From Candidatus Obscuribacter sp. (GTDB lineage: Bacteria > Cyanobacteriota > Vampirovibrionia > Obscuribacterales > Obscuribacteraceae), in NCBI GenBank assembly GCA_021772135.1, contig JADYXQ010000036.1, positions 1-64,000 on the forward strand: a DNA stretch of 64,000 bases. Direction: 5' to 3'. The notes beneath the pieces are model-generated. The model made no database searches, had not been told where the DNA came from, and was given only the letters and a program-made list of their open reading frames with translations. Below are positions 55,751 to 64,000 of the stretch, one piece after another. A program made the translations under genes and the position numbers. The stretch's first letter is position 1; the number at the start of each line of letters is the position of its first letter.

Positions 55751-56257
55751 ATGAACAGCGCCAAGAAAACTCCGGACAATCTGGGTAAAAGCGAAGAAAA
55801 ATTGCCTGGCAATGAAATTGGGCCTGATCCAGTTTTTGACAGCTTGCGCAAACGTGGCCATCGCATCACATCTCAGCGCGAGACCATTCTGCAGATTTTC
55901 AAAGAGCAGCCCCACGGAGAGCATCTTTCGGCTGAAGAACTGCATGCCCGGCTGCTTGAGCGTGGTTCAAACGTATCGTTGGCCACAGCTTATCGCACGC
56001 TCAAATTGCTGTCTTCACTGGGCCTGCTGCGAGAATTAGACTTTGCCGAAGGTCATAAACACTATGAACTGAAGCAAGATACTTTGCCGCACCAGCATAT
56101 TATCTGCACCGGCTGCAATTTGACGCTTGAATTCGAAGACTATTTTCTTGAAGAAGCAGGGCAGAAAATCGGCTCTCGTTATAACTTCGAAGTAATCGAC
56201 GCTCAATTCAAAATTTTCGGCCTTTGTCCTAATTGCAAACTGAAAAGGCGGGCTTGA
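55751..56257 (+). CDS. Fur-family metal-responsive repressor
   Basis: 168 residues from ATG 55751; the track start (55718) is less likely. The winged helix (RGHRITSQRETILQIF; SLATAYRTLKLLSSLGLL) binds DNA, and the dimer domain carries metal sites (GHKHYELKQ; LPHQHIICTGC). Two CxxC pairs (CTGC and CPNC) form the structural zinc site. The stop overlaps the FeoA-like start (ATGA), so Fur and FeoA are cotranslated, pointing to iron control. Confidence 0.92.
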   Translation: MNSAKKTPDNLGKSEEKLPGNEIGPDPVFDSLRKRGHRITSQRETILQIFKEQPHGEHLSAEELHARLLERGSNVSLATAYRTLKLLSSLGLLRELDFAEGHKHYELKQDTLPHQHIICTGCNLTLEFEDYFLEEAGQKIGSRYNFEVIDAQFKIFGLCPNCKLKRRA

Positions 56258-56499
56258 TGACTCTTGCCGACGCTACTGAGGGCAACACTTTTCGCATCAA
56301 AGCCACGGACGGCGACGATGTTACTGTACAAGCCCAGCGATTCGGCATTGCCGCCGGTGCCGTCGTCAATATTGAGAAGAATATTCCCGGTGGGCCGGTG
56401 ATAGTTAGCCGCAATCAGATGGAATTAGCGGTTGGTCGCCAGTTGGCACTCAAAATCGAAATCGAATTGTCCGCTGCCAGTCAGCCCGTCGAGGGTTAG
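56257..56499 (+). CDS. FeoA-domain protein
   Basis: 80 residues. It starts at ATG 56257 (MTLADATEGNTFRIKA), overlapping the Fur stop. The single SH3-like FeoA domain shows ATEGNTFRIKATDGD, QAQRFGIAAGAVVNIEKNIP and GGPVIVSRNQMELAVGRQLALKIEIE. FeoA usually aids the FeoB ferrous-iron permease. No feoB lies here. Second gene of the Fur operon. Confidence 0.85.
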   Translation: MTLADATEGNTFRIKATDGDDVTVQAQRFGIAAGAVVNIEKNIPGGPVIVSRNQMELAVGRQLALKIEIELSAASQPVEG

Positions 56500-56502
56500 G
56501 CC

Positions 56503-56871
56503 GTGGATATTCCTTTTAAAGTTGAAGGCCTGGAACCCAAGGATATCAAGGCGAAATCAGAAGCTGAGCGCCTGCTCTGCCCCAATTGTACTTTTCAGCT
56601 TGAACTCACATCTTCAAGCGCTGCCAAAATTTGCTGCCCCCGGTGCAATACCTGGATCGACATCGATCCATCGTGCTTCGGCAGCTGCATAAAATGCCAC
56701 AAGACCAGGCAAGGCGATGACAGCGCCTGCTCTACCCCTTCATTAGCAAATTCCAAGGAAGCAAACGAGATATCGCCGCTTGTAAAGGGAAGAGTTAATC
56801 ATAGAACTTTCTTTGCAAAGTTCAGCGCCTTTATAGAACAGGCGCGTGGCTACCTGTCGGAAAAAAAGTAA
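56503..56871 (+). CDS. Zinc-ribbon protein
   Basis: 122 residues from GTG 56503, 3 bp after the FeoA stop. Two Cys pairs, CPNCTFQLELTSSSAAKICC and PRC, make a CxxC-x16-CxxC ribbon. A third group (CFGSCIKCHK) follows. The C-terminal part is helical (FFAKFSAFIEQARGYLSEKK). It may act with FeoA in metal handling. No family is recognised beyond the ribbon. Confidence 0.7.
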   Translation: MDIPFKVEGLEPKDIKAKSEAERLLCPNCTFQLELTSSSAAKICCPRCNTWIDIDPSCFGSCIKCHKTRQGDDSACSTPSLANSKEANEISPLVKGRVNHRTFFAKFSAFIEQARGYLSEKK

Positions 56872-56978
56872 CCTGAATTAAATTGGACTCCATCACTGCA
56901 AAGCCCATGATTACCAGTTCGCTAGAGTTTTCCTGTAGTATTAAAAGGTAAGAGGACACAAGAGCTTTAGATGGAATC

Positions 56979-58226
56979 ATGGCAAAGATAAATCCCTGGA
57001 AAGTGACAGGGTACAAAGGGGGACAGAACGTTGTTTGCATTGTAAAAGGTGCAGAACAAGGTGGCTACGAAGTTGTCATCAAAAAAGACAATCTCCCCGG
57101 CTTTATCAAAACTATCGAAACCTTAAAACCAGGCTCTGAAATCCTAGCCAAGTTTGTATGCGTACACAAAGATCGCGTGCTTTTAAGCCCAATTTTCCAA
57201 GAGGGGCGCGGTGTACCAGGCCAGAGCGTCGGCGGCAGTGTTAACTGGCAAGAACACAATTTAGACGATTTAGACGTAGCCTACGAGCAAAAATCGCAAG
57301 AAATGCGCGCCTATCGCGGCGTCGATGAAACTGGCAGCAATCCTCCGGTTCAGCCGCACAACATGGGCAGCCCACCGATAATACCGCAGCAGGGAAATCA
57401 AGCTTACGCTCCGCCCGACCAGCAACAATATGCTCCGCCTCAGGACCAACAATATCAATCAGGCAGTCAGCAGCCTATCAGTGAAGAACAATGGCAGGCG
57501 TCAAATGAACACACGCCCACTAAACGTTTTCGTTTGCGACGTGCCATCGATCTAGTGATGCCACCACCAGATGAAGAAAGTCTGGAAAGTCTCAAGACCT
57601 TCAAAATTTCTGACTATGACCTTGAATGGTTAATTACTGATGTGGAAGGCGGCATGCGCACCGGCTGTCTTAAGGCCACTTCCGAATCAAAACTTTCTCG
57701 TGCTGCTATTCTGCTTTATAAAGGACGAGCAGTTGGATGCATTTACGGATGCAAGTCAAATCCAGATGCAAAAGCTACTGAAGAATCGCTCACGCTCACA
57801 CTTTCTGATCTCGAAGCATCAGACACCATGGTGACGATGTACGATTTGCCCGATGAAGCCACACTGGCTATGTCGGCTCTCTTCCTCGGTTATACGCTGC
57901 CAAGAGAAGACAATATGGACAGCCGTTCATACTTCGACTATGTGATGAATTCATTCGTCTCTAATGCCAGCACCGCATGTGTTGTACTGACTGTTCCCTC
58001 AACCAAATCAACTTATTTGATTTTTGTGGGTAAAGGAAAATTTGGTGGTGCCTTCTTCGTCGAAGAACAACAGTTCACCAAAGATCGCAATGCCATTTAT
58101 CAATTGTTCGAATCGGACGCCAATGCCCAGGTGGAGGTCAGTCTGCTCAGCGCTGATGCTACCGCTCCTGGTGTGCGTTTTGGTTATAGTTTGACCATGG
58201 CAAGAAAATCGCGGCCAGCTTTTTAA
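56979..58226 (+). CDS. S1-like-domain protein with C-terminal roadblock-like region
   Basis: 415 residues. An S1/OB-like domain (2-85: GYKGGQNVVCIVKG, GGYEVVIKKDNLPGFIKTIE, KPGSEILAKFVCVHKDRVLL) opens it. A Pro/Gln-rich linker (QQQYAPPQDQQYQSGSQQP) follows. A larger C-terminal domain (about 200-415) has DYDLEWLITDVEGGMRTGCL and GRAVGCIYG, resembling DUF4388 or roadblock-like modules. A partial copy of the first domain follows at 58230. GAGG precedes the start. Confidence 0.65.
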   Translation: MAKINPWKVTGYKGGQNVVCIVKGAEQGGYEVVIKKDNLPGFIKTIETLKPGSEILAKFVCVHKDRVLLSPIFQEGRGVPGQSVGGSVNWQEHNLDDLDVAYEQKSQEMRAYRGVDETGSNPPVQPHNMGSPPIIPQQGNQAYAPPDQQQYAPPQDQQYQSGSQQPISEEQWQASNEHTPTKRFRLRRAIDLVMPPPDEESLESLKTFKISDYDLEWLITDVEGGMRTGCLKATSESKLSRAAILLYKGRAVGCIYGCKSNPDAKATEESLTLTLSDLEASDTMVTMYDLPDEATLAMSALFLGYTLPREDNMDSRSYFDYVMNSFVSNASTACVVLTVPSTKSTYLIFVGKGKFGGAFFVEEQQFTKDRNAIYQLFESDANAQVEVSLLSADATAPGVRFGYSLTMARKSRPAF

Positions 58227-58229
58227 CCG

Positions 58230-58580
58230 ATGGTTGATGAACCGCCAGTAGAGGTCGAAGAGCTATCCAAACCTAAACTGACACTGTTGCGCGGTGGAAT
58301 CTCCGACAAGCCACGTCATCCGCCACTGGCTTACTTAAGTAGAACTGGTGCTTACTATGGATAAAAAGCAGGCCAGAATGTAGTCTGTAGAATAAAGTGC
58401 GAAGAGCGCGGTGGTTACGCTGTTGTTATTAAAAAGGACAATCTGCCTGGCTTTATCAAAACTATAGAAAAACTCAAACCTGGCGCCGAAATTTTAGCGA
58501 AATTCATCTGTGTGCATAAGGGTCAAGTTTTACTCAGTCCTGTATTTCAAGAAAATCGAAGTCCGGACCAGGACATTTAA
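58230..58580 (+). pseudogene. Broken partial copy of the S1-like domain
   Basis: The frame from ATG 58230 reads 45 codons of unrelated linker (MVDEPPVEVEELSKPKLTLL), reaches TGAYYG, then TAA. The same frame continues KAGQNVVCRIKCEERGGYAV, then VIKKDNLPGFIKTIEKLKPG and AEILAKFICVHKGQVLLSPV. That is about 75 % identical to residues 12-74 of the preceding gene. There is no start codon after the TAA in that frame. This is a recent duplicate that has lost function, or a sequencing artefact. It begins 3 bp after the preceding stop. Confidence 0.72.
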
Positions 58581-58583
58581 TCG

Positions 58584-58613
58584 GGAAGATTTACGCCCGG
58601 GCGTAAATCTTCC
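58584..58613. repeat. Perfect 30-bp palindrome
   Basis: GGAAGATTTACGCCC is followed directly by its exact reverse complement, with no loop base. It lies just past the broken copy and lacks a T-tract. It could be an operator, a cruciform or a stem-loop. Confidence 0.65.
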
Positions 58614-58658
58614 ACGAAATAGATCCACGCACATCAATAACCAGGCAACAACAACAAC

Positions 58659-58694
58659 AAAGCGGCCCCCACAGTGAAGTAAGGGCCGCTTTTC
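58659..58694. terminator. Bidirectional terminator before RNase E/G
   Basis: AAGCGGCCC pairs with GGGCCGCTT. T-runs follow on the plus strand (TTTTCG) and on the minus strand (TTTGTTGTTG). It lies past the RNase E/G stop and can end both transcripts. Confidence 0.75.
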
Positions 58695-58722
58695 GTAAGT
58701 AATCAGTTAGCTCGCTGCGACC

Positions 58723-60984
58723 CTATTCTTGATCGCGGTGCTCGCCACCATATTCAGTGTTCTCACCTTCTTCAGAAGAACCAGCATCCGAACCATAAGC
58801 ATTGCTTGTGATCGGAATTCGCAACTGACTGAACTCATTGCCCGATTCTGAATCATTGTTTGAATTCGATTCAGGTGTTCCCTGATTATCGTCAGCACCG
58901 AAAAGTGCAGGCTCTTGATGCCATGGCGCATCGCTATCGGATGATGCACGCAATGCATTAGCGCGTTCATCTTCAGCACGATCAATGGCTTCTTGCTCAG
59001 CTTTTGTTTTCAGCCGATATATGCCGGTAACAGGATCAACTTCAGCAGCGATTGGAGTTTCTGGCTCTTCGACCGATGGAGCCGAAGCAGCTTGTTCTGG
59101 CTGCTGATGTTCGCTTTCAGTTGATGGAGCGTAGGCAGAATTAGGATTAATCAGAGCCTTAGCAACATCTACACCGAAATCAACCGCGGTTTCCAGAATA
59201 TGACCTAACTCAGCACCGGCAAGTCTAACCGGTTCAAGAAAGTCATGAGTGGTGGTCGGTTTATCGTCGGAATGAGCATCTGAATCGCTGCCGGCATTAG
59301 CTTCAGAATGTGAATCCATTTCCTGGTAGACACTTTCTACAGCCGATACGCTGCGGGCGAGATCTGATGCCATATCTTGATCATCATCACTGTCATCATC
59401 ATCATCGTCTGAATCAGTCAAACTGTTTCTGGTTGAAACGTTAGCGCGTTCCTCCTGAGCTTGATGGACTTCATCGTCCTCATCCGGTTCTTCAAAACGC
59501 TTAGATTTAAAGGCAGTTCTTGGATCCAGCAGATCTTCAGGCATTTGCGCCAGAATTTCTTCAGGCACATCGTCAAAATCATGACTGTGCTCATCTACAT
59601 CATGTGCGTCATGAGAAAGAGCATGTTCGTGAGTGTGACTGTCTTGCACTGTTGGCACGACTCTTCCACCCATGGCAGAAGCGGCCTTCAATGGTTGATT
59701 GCCACCCTTGCCTCTAGATCTGCCGCGACGATTTTCTTCATCGCGATTTCTGAAGGCGATGATGCGGCGATCTTCTGGGGGTCCAAGTTCCAGTTGTGGA
59801 ATAACACCCTGGCCGACACAGCTCGTACACTTAATAGAGAACAATTCTCTTAAGCTCTGGCCCTGTCTGCGGCGAGTTAATTCAACTAAACCGAGATCCG
59901 ACAATTGCCCGATTTGTGGCTTGGCGCGGTCTTCTTCAAGAGCACGTTGGAAGGCTTCTAAGACTTGTTGTTGGTCTTTTCTGCTGTCCATGTCGATGAA
60001 GTCGACGATCACCATGCCACCAATATTTCGCAGTCGCAATTGGCGTGGAATTTCTTGAGCTGCTTCCAGATTGGTGCGACGTACAGTTTCAGCCTGTGTG
60101 CGCGAGCTGGTGAAGCGGCCCGAGTTAACGTCAATTACTGTCAGTGCTTCAGTTGGTTGCACATTCAAGTGACCGCCTGAAGGCAATTCAGCTCTATCAG
60201 ATAGAGCTGCTTCGATTTCACGATCGATGCCTTTAGCTAAAAGCAAAGGAGTTTCGTCTGTGTGGAAGGAAACCTTGGTTTGTTTGCTGGCCCAACCGCT
60301 CAAGTATTCCTGAGCGCGTCTCATGCCTTCTGGACTGTCAGCGATAATCTCGCTCACTTCGTGTGAATAAGCATCACGAATGACGCGGAAGAGCAAATCT
60401 TGGTCTCTATAAATTAGAGTCGGTCCGATTGACGCTTCGGCTTCAGAGACGATTGTTTGCCAGCGGTCCCAGAGTTGTTCGAAGTCTTCGAATAATTCTT
60501 GATCGCCCTGGCCTTTGGCTTCAGTCCTGATGATGAGGCCGACGCCCGGAGGCTTCATTAAGTTGACTACCGATTTAAGTCTGGCGCGTTCTCTTGCTTC
60601 AGAGATGCGGCGTGAAATTGATACTCCGCGCTCTTCAGGCACCAGCACGAGAAAGCGGCCCGGTAAGCTTATCGCAGTCGAAACGCGAGGGCCTTTGTGA
60701 CCGGTTGGTTCTTTGGTGATTTGCACCAGAAGCTTTTGTTTAGGTACGAGACGCTCTTTAAGCGGTCCCTGTCCCGGCACGTCGTTAGCGTGAAGGAATC
60801 CCATTTTGTCTTTGCCTAGATTGACGAAAGCGGCATCAATACCGGGGAGAATATTCTCCACCGAGGCTGTGTAGATGTCACCGAGAAGCAATTCACCGCG
60901 ATTGACGAAGAACTCGACTACTCGGTCGTTCTCCAGCAATGCAGCAATATTATCTTGCTCCGAAATGACGATTGACTTTCTCAT
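58723..60984 (-). CDS. rne: Ribonuclease E/G
   Basis: 753 residues. The main endoribonuclease that starts mRNA decay and rRNA/tRNA processing. The S1 domain (LLLGDIYTASVENILPGIDA) is followed by the catalytic domain with VIDVNSGRFTS (metal Asp) and VIVDFIDMDSRKDQ (second metal Asp). The zinc-link is CTSCVGQG. After about residue 415 comes a long acidic tail with a His-rich stretch (SHTHEHALSHDAHDVDEHSH) and a run SDDDDDDSDDDQD. The tail is probably disordered and docks partners. It lies 20 bp from the TIGR03960 fusion gene, an order also seen in cyanobacteria. Confidence 0.93.
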   Translation of the reverse strand: MRKSIVISEQDNIAALLENDRVVEFFVNRGELLLGDIYTASVENILPGIDAAFVNLGKDKMGFLHANDVPGQGPLKERLVPKQKLLVQITKEPTGHKGPRVSTAISLPGRFLVLVPEERGVSISRRISEARERARLKSVVNLMKPPGVGLIIRTEAKGQGDQELFEDFEQLWDRWQTIVSEAEASIGPTLIYRDQDLLFRVIRDAYSHEVSEIIADSPEGMRRAQEYLSGWASKQTKVSFHTDETPLLLAKGIDREIEAALSDRAELPSGGHLNVQPTEALTVIDVNSGRFTSSRTQAETVRRTNLEAAQEIPRQLRLRNIGGMVIVDFIDMDSRKDQQQVLEAFQRALEEDRAKPQIGQLSDLGLVELTRRRQGQSLRELFSIKCTSCVGQGVIPQLELGPPEDRRIIAFRNRDEENRRGRSRGKGGNQPLKAASAMGGRVVPTVQDSHTHEHALSHDAHDVDEHSHDFDDVPEEILAQMPEDLLDPRTAFKSKRFEEPDEDDEVHQAQEERANVSTRNSLTDSDDDDDDSDDDQDMASDLARSVSAVESVYQEMDSHSEANAGSDSDAHSDDKPTTTHDFLEPVRLAGAELGHILETAVDFGVDVAKALINPNSAYAPSTESEHQQPEQAASAPSVEEPETPIAAEVDPVTGIYRLKTKAEQEAIDRAEDERANALRASSDSDAPWHQEPALFGADDNQGTPESNSNNDSESGNEFSQLRIPITSNAYGSDAGSSEEGENTEYGGEHRDQE

Positions 60985-61004
60985 AATTTCCCTCTAAATG
61001 GAAT

Positions 61005-63986
61005 TTAAGTGTGTGAGCTCACCGTGGAAAAATTGATGCTCGGTTGAGTCAAAAGCTCAAGCCGAGTAACACGCCAGTTGAGATTCAGTGCAGGGCATAA
61101 AAGCCCCAACAGATCAGTCGGCTTTGTATGGCCAGCTGCTCCGGTCACCATCTCAAACTCGAGCGTGGGTGGCTCATCGTTTGGTCTCGATAAAAGTTTC
61201 AAACTAGTGATGCCCGGCCTTATATTTTTGACTTTTTCAAGCGAGCGGCCCTGAGCATTTTTATCTCTAGTATTCTTCTTTGATGAATTAGTTTCTGACA
61301 CCGGTGCAATGAGGTGTTCGCTATTCATCAATTCTTCAATGCCGGTTGTTAACGCTTCGACTAGATCAGCAGAGGAAGCTGTTTGACCGACCAATAATGA
61401 GTCTTGAAGCACATGCAATTCAGCTCTATAACGAGCTGAAGTTACTATCGACGCAATTGATGGTGTCGCCTGAGCGTTGCCATTAATAGGCAAGAGCTTG
61501 GGCAACTCAACGCAATCGACAATCTGCACTTCAGGAGGCAACTGTTGATTGATTCTTTGTTTGAACTGTTCGCAAGTAAGATGCTCGACCAGCTCGATAT
61601 CGGCTAGTTCGCGCAATCCTTCCTGGAAAAGCGGCAAAGGACAAGCCAATGAAAGTTTTGGCTGTGGATTGAAGCCCTGTGTGTAAGCCATTGGCAGGGC
61701 TGCACGGCGGGCTGCTCTGACGAGCAGGTTCTGCATGTCGAGGTGGCCAATGAAACGCAAATCGCCGGTTTTGCTGAAAGCAAAACGCAATCGAACATGT
61801 GTGTCGGGGCTTGGCTCAACTACAGGCGCTTGAGGCGCAACAAAAAATAATGACGGATGCGATTCACCGTCTGAAGTATTGGCATTGAGCTCTTTGACGA
61901 AGGGGTTCTTCTTCATCACTTCAACGTTCGGATTAGCCAGAGTATGTGTGGTATCGAGTTCGGTGCAGATGCCGCAAGCGTGACAAGTATTCTCAGTGCA
62001 AGCAGCGGTTTCAACAGCGTTGACGGCCTTTTCCCATTCGCGTTTGAGCCACCAGTCATGCAGTCCAATGTGCACTACGTCAAAGGCCTGACGTGATCCA
62101 ACTTCAAGGTCGGGGCAAGCCAGATCTTCTAAAGTGACACCAAGAGACTCGGCTGCTTTCTCCCAAATTTCTGGTTTATAGCGGTCATCCCAGGCATCGA
62201 ATATTGCTCCGCCCTGCCAGGCGCGGTAAATCATTTCGCCCACTTTTCTGTCACCACGCGAAATGGCGGCCTCAAGCAAACTGATGGCGGGGTCAGTGAC
62301 GTTCAAAGTCACTTTGCGCATTCCTGACTCTCTCAGTTTGGCGCGCAAAACAGCGTGCCGTCTGGCGGTCTCCCGCGGGTTGACCTGGCCGAACCACTGA
62401 AACGGAGTGAATGGTTTTGGTACGAAGTTAGAAATGGTGCAGGTGATTTCCAGAGCTTTTTTATGATTTTCAATATCGGCGCGTCTAATCACATTGCAGT
62501 GATGCTCTGCTTCTTTCAAAATGTCGATGATGCCCTGCAGATCGCTGTCATCTTCAAAAGGAAGGCCACACATAAAGTAGAGTTTGACCGATGCCCAGCC
62601 CGATTTGTAAGCTGATTCAATAGCGCTGATAATTTGCTGGTGGCTCAAACCTTTGTTTATAACGGCTCTAAGTTTTTCAGTGCCGGCTTCAGGTGCCAGA
62701 GTGATACCGCTTTTACGCACAGCTTTGAGTTCTTCGGCAATTTCCAAATTCATACGATCAGCGCGCTGGCTGGGGAACGATAAAGAAGCGCGAGTGGCGC
62801 TGTGCTCACGGTTTAGAGCACGCACAGAATCATGTAATGACGTGTAATCACTGACACAAAGTGAAAGCAGAGAATATTCTTCGTGACCGGAATTGGCCAG
62901 AGCTTTTTTAGAAAGCTCGAGCAAATCGGCAGCAGATCTTTCGCGCACCGGTAAAAACGTATAACCAGGCTGGCAGAAGCGGCAGCCGCGATCGCATCCA
63001 CGCCTTACTTCTAAAGTTTCGCGATCGTGTACCAGAGCCAGGTAAGGAACTAAATTAGTAGTGGGCTGATTGCTGTCTGTGAGTGGGGCAATCTGCCTCA
63101 AGACTCTCTGCGGAATCAAAGCCTGTCTTAAACTTTCCAATGCCTCAAAATGTTCCGGTAATGCTTTTTGCAGACTGTCTACCAGTGGTGACAATGGCAT
63201 GGGCGTGACGACAACATCATTTTCTTTAAGTTCGTATAGGGCCGGCACATAAACACCGGAGATTTCGCTTGCCAGTTTTGCCAGCAGCCACTGTCTGTAG
63301 TGCGCTGATAGATGCGGCTTACTTTCCACCGCTGCCAGATGCGCAGCTTTGAACTCGCGAACCAGGTTCATTACAGCCGGTATGGCCAATTCACCATCGC
63401 CAATAATAAAGAAATCCATGAATGGCGCCATCGGTTCAGGATTGACCGACGAGGGACCACCACCAAAAATAAGTGGAAATAACTCAGTGCGCTCGTGTGC
63501 CTTCACCGGCAGCTGTGCCAGATCGAGCATGTTGAGAACATTGCTGTACGTGAGCTCGTACTGCAAAGAGAAGCCCACAAGCTCGAAGTTGTAGAGGGGT
63601 TGGCGCGACTCGAAAGCAAAAAGCGGCACAGCCGGTTTGGCCTGGCGCATGAGCGCCTCTAAGTCAGAGGCTGGCGCGTAGGTGCGATCGACAAGGAGCC
63701 CTTCAAAGTCGTTGACGAGCTGATAAAGAATTTTGAGACCGAAATTCGACATGCCAAGTTCGTACATGTCAGGAAAAGCCAAAGCCAGACGAACGTCGCA
63801 GCCATCAAAAGGCTTGCGGCGAGCACCCCACTCATTACCCAAGTACTGACCCGGCTTGAAAACCTGGGGCAGAAACTGCTCCACAAGCAATTCAGAAATC
63901 TCTTTGCTCGATTTTCTCAGGGTGCTAACGCGAGAATTTATGATGACCTTTCTCCAAAGACAAAACGGTCTTGGACCGCGAAACAT
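61005..63986 (-). CDS. TIGR03960/DUF2344 radical SAM fusion protein
   Basis: 993 residues from the ATG at 63986. A B12-binding-like N-terminal domain (NEWGARRKPFDGCDVRLALA; GGGPSSVNPEPMAPF) leads to a radical SAM core with CDRGCRFCQPGY (CxxxCxxC). The DUF2344 (TIGR03936) domain follows at about 735-990 (VRLRFAFSKTGDLRFIGHLD; GFNPQPKLSLA). A Cys-rich spot (CTENTCHACGIC) may hold a second cluster. Relatives begin near KEISELLVEQFLPQ, so the first 20-30 residues may not be translated. GGAG lies seven bases before an in-frame ATC. The reaction is not established. Confidence 0.85.
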   Translation of the reverse strand: MFRGPRPFCLWRKVIINSRVSTLRKSSKEISELLVEQFLPQVFKPGQYLGNEWGARRKPFDGCDVRLALAFPDMYELGMSNFGLKILYQLVNDFEGLLVDRTYAPASDLEALMRQAKPAVPLFAFESRQPLYNFELVGFSLQYELTYSNVLNMLDLAQLPVKAHERTELFPLIFGGGPSSVNPEPMAPFMDFFIIGDGELAIPAVMNLVREFKAAHLAAVESKPHLSAHYRQWLLAKLASEISGVYVPALYELKENDVVVTPMPLSPLVDSLQKALPEHFEALESLRQALIPQRVLRQIAPLTDSNQPTTNLVPYLALVHDRETLEVRRGCDRGCRFCQPGYTFLPVRERSAADLLELSKKALANSGHEEYSLLSLCVSDYTSLHDSVRALNREHSATRASLSFPSQRADRMNLEIAEELKAVRKSGITLAPEAGTEKLRAVINKGLSHQQIISAIESAYKSGWASVKLYFMCGLPFEDDSDLQGIIDILKEAEHHCNVIRRADIENHKKALEITCTISNFVPKPFTPFQWFGQVNPRETARRHAVLRAKLRESGMRKVTLNVTDPAISLLEAAISRGDRKVGEMIYRAWQGGAIFDAWDDRYKPEIWEKAAESLGVTLEDLACPDLEVGSRQAFDVVHIGLHDWWLKREWEKAVNAVETAACTENTCHACGICTELDTTHTLANPNVEVMKKNPFVKELNANTSDGESHPSLFFVAPQAPVVEPSPDTHVRLRFAFSKTGDLRFIGHLDMQNLLVRAARRAALPMAYTQGFNPQPKLSLACPLPLFQEGLRELADIELVEHLTCEQFKQRINQQLPPEVQIVDCVELPKLLPINGNAQATPSIASIVTSARYRAELHVLQDSLLVGQTASSADLVEALTTGIEELMNSEHLIAPVSETNSSKKNTRDKNAQGRSLEKVKNIRPGITSLKLLSRPNDEPPTLEFEMVTGAAGHTKPTDLLGLLCPALNLNWRVTRLELLTQPSINFSTVSSHT

Positions 63987-64000
63987 GCCTGAAGATGCCA

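Overview
The window looks like chromosome of a non-photosynthetic relative of cyanobacteria (Melainabacteria/Vampirovibrionia, probably an Obscuribacterales-like lineage). This is inference from gene content. There is an RNase E/G gene next to a TIGR03960/DUF2344 radical-SAM fusion, an AMIN-domain amidase of cyanobacterial type, an SLH-domain surface protein, a secretin (so an outer membrane), a K+-independent-type H+-pyrophosphatase, many secreted TPR proteins and two bacterial Ser/Thr kinases. No rRNA, tRNA, CRISPR array, transposase or phage gene was seen. TAA, TAG and TGA all end intact genes, so the standard bacterial code applies. GTG and TTG starts are common.

Region 1 (1-11.3 kb) is the most unusual. 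A conserved unit of about 390 bp occurs three times in full (2725-3115, 3838-4225, 10096-10481), and its 3' end is present at the left edge (1-99). Each unit ends in a predicted RNA of about 210 nt with its own -10 box, conserved hairpins and an intrinsic terminator. One hairpin shows a compensatory base-pair change between copies. Every full unit lies just upstream of a small same-strand gene: a secreted helical protein, a DUF4253 protein and an orphan 100-aa protein. Between them are a secreted GH13 glucosidase, a carbonic-anhydrase-like gene broken by an in-frame TGA, an LRR protein, an SPFH protein, a large VIT/vWA membrane protein and a frameshifted pseudogene.

Region 2 (11.3-26.1 kb) holds a type II/IV-pilus-type secretin, a TPR protein, HemW, an apparent operon of Ser/Thr kinase, TPM-domain protein and TPR-S9 peptidase, then a minus-strand run with a short orphan gene, a type-4 uracil-DNA glycosylase, glutamate racemase and an N-acetylmuramoyl-L-alanine amidase. 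The reading frame of the amidase suggests an AUC start codon.

Region 3 (26.4-41.6 kb) contains the proton-pumping pyrophosphatase, a short GNAT-like protein, a seven-repeat SLH protein, an EF-hand protein, a phosphate cluster (PiT transporter and DUF47 partner, followed on the same strand by DUF6687-like and TPR genes), two TadE-like pseudopilin genes, a secreted HMA-domain protein, MtnA, an orphan membrane-anchored protein and FtsZ. The PPase together with PiT/DUF47 suggests active phosphate and pyrophosphate handling.

Region 4 (42-64 kb) carries TPR proteins, a DUF445 membrane protein, a second Ser/Thr kinase, a thioredoxin-like protein with CPAC, a 1,050-residue Pro/Gln-rich protein, UvrA, a Fur-FeoA-zinc-ribbon operon, an S1-like-domain protein followed by a broken partial copy of itself, RNase E/G and the TIGR03960/DUF2344 fusion.
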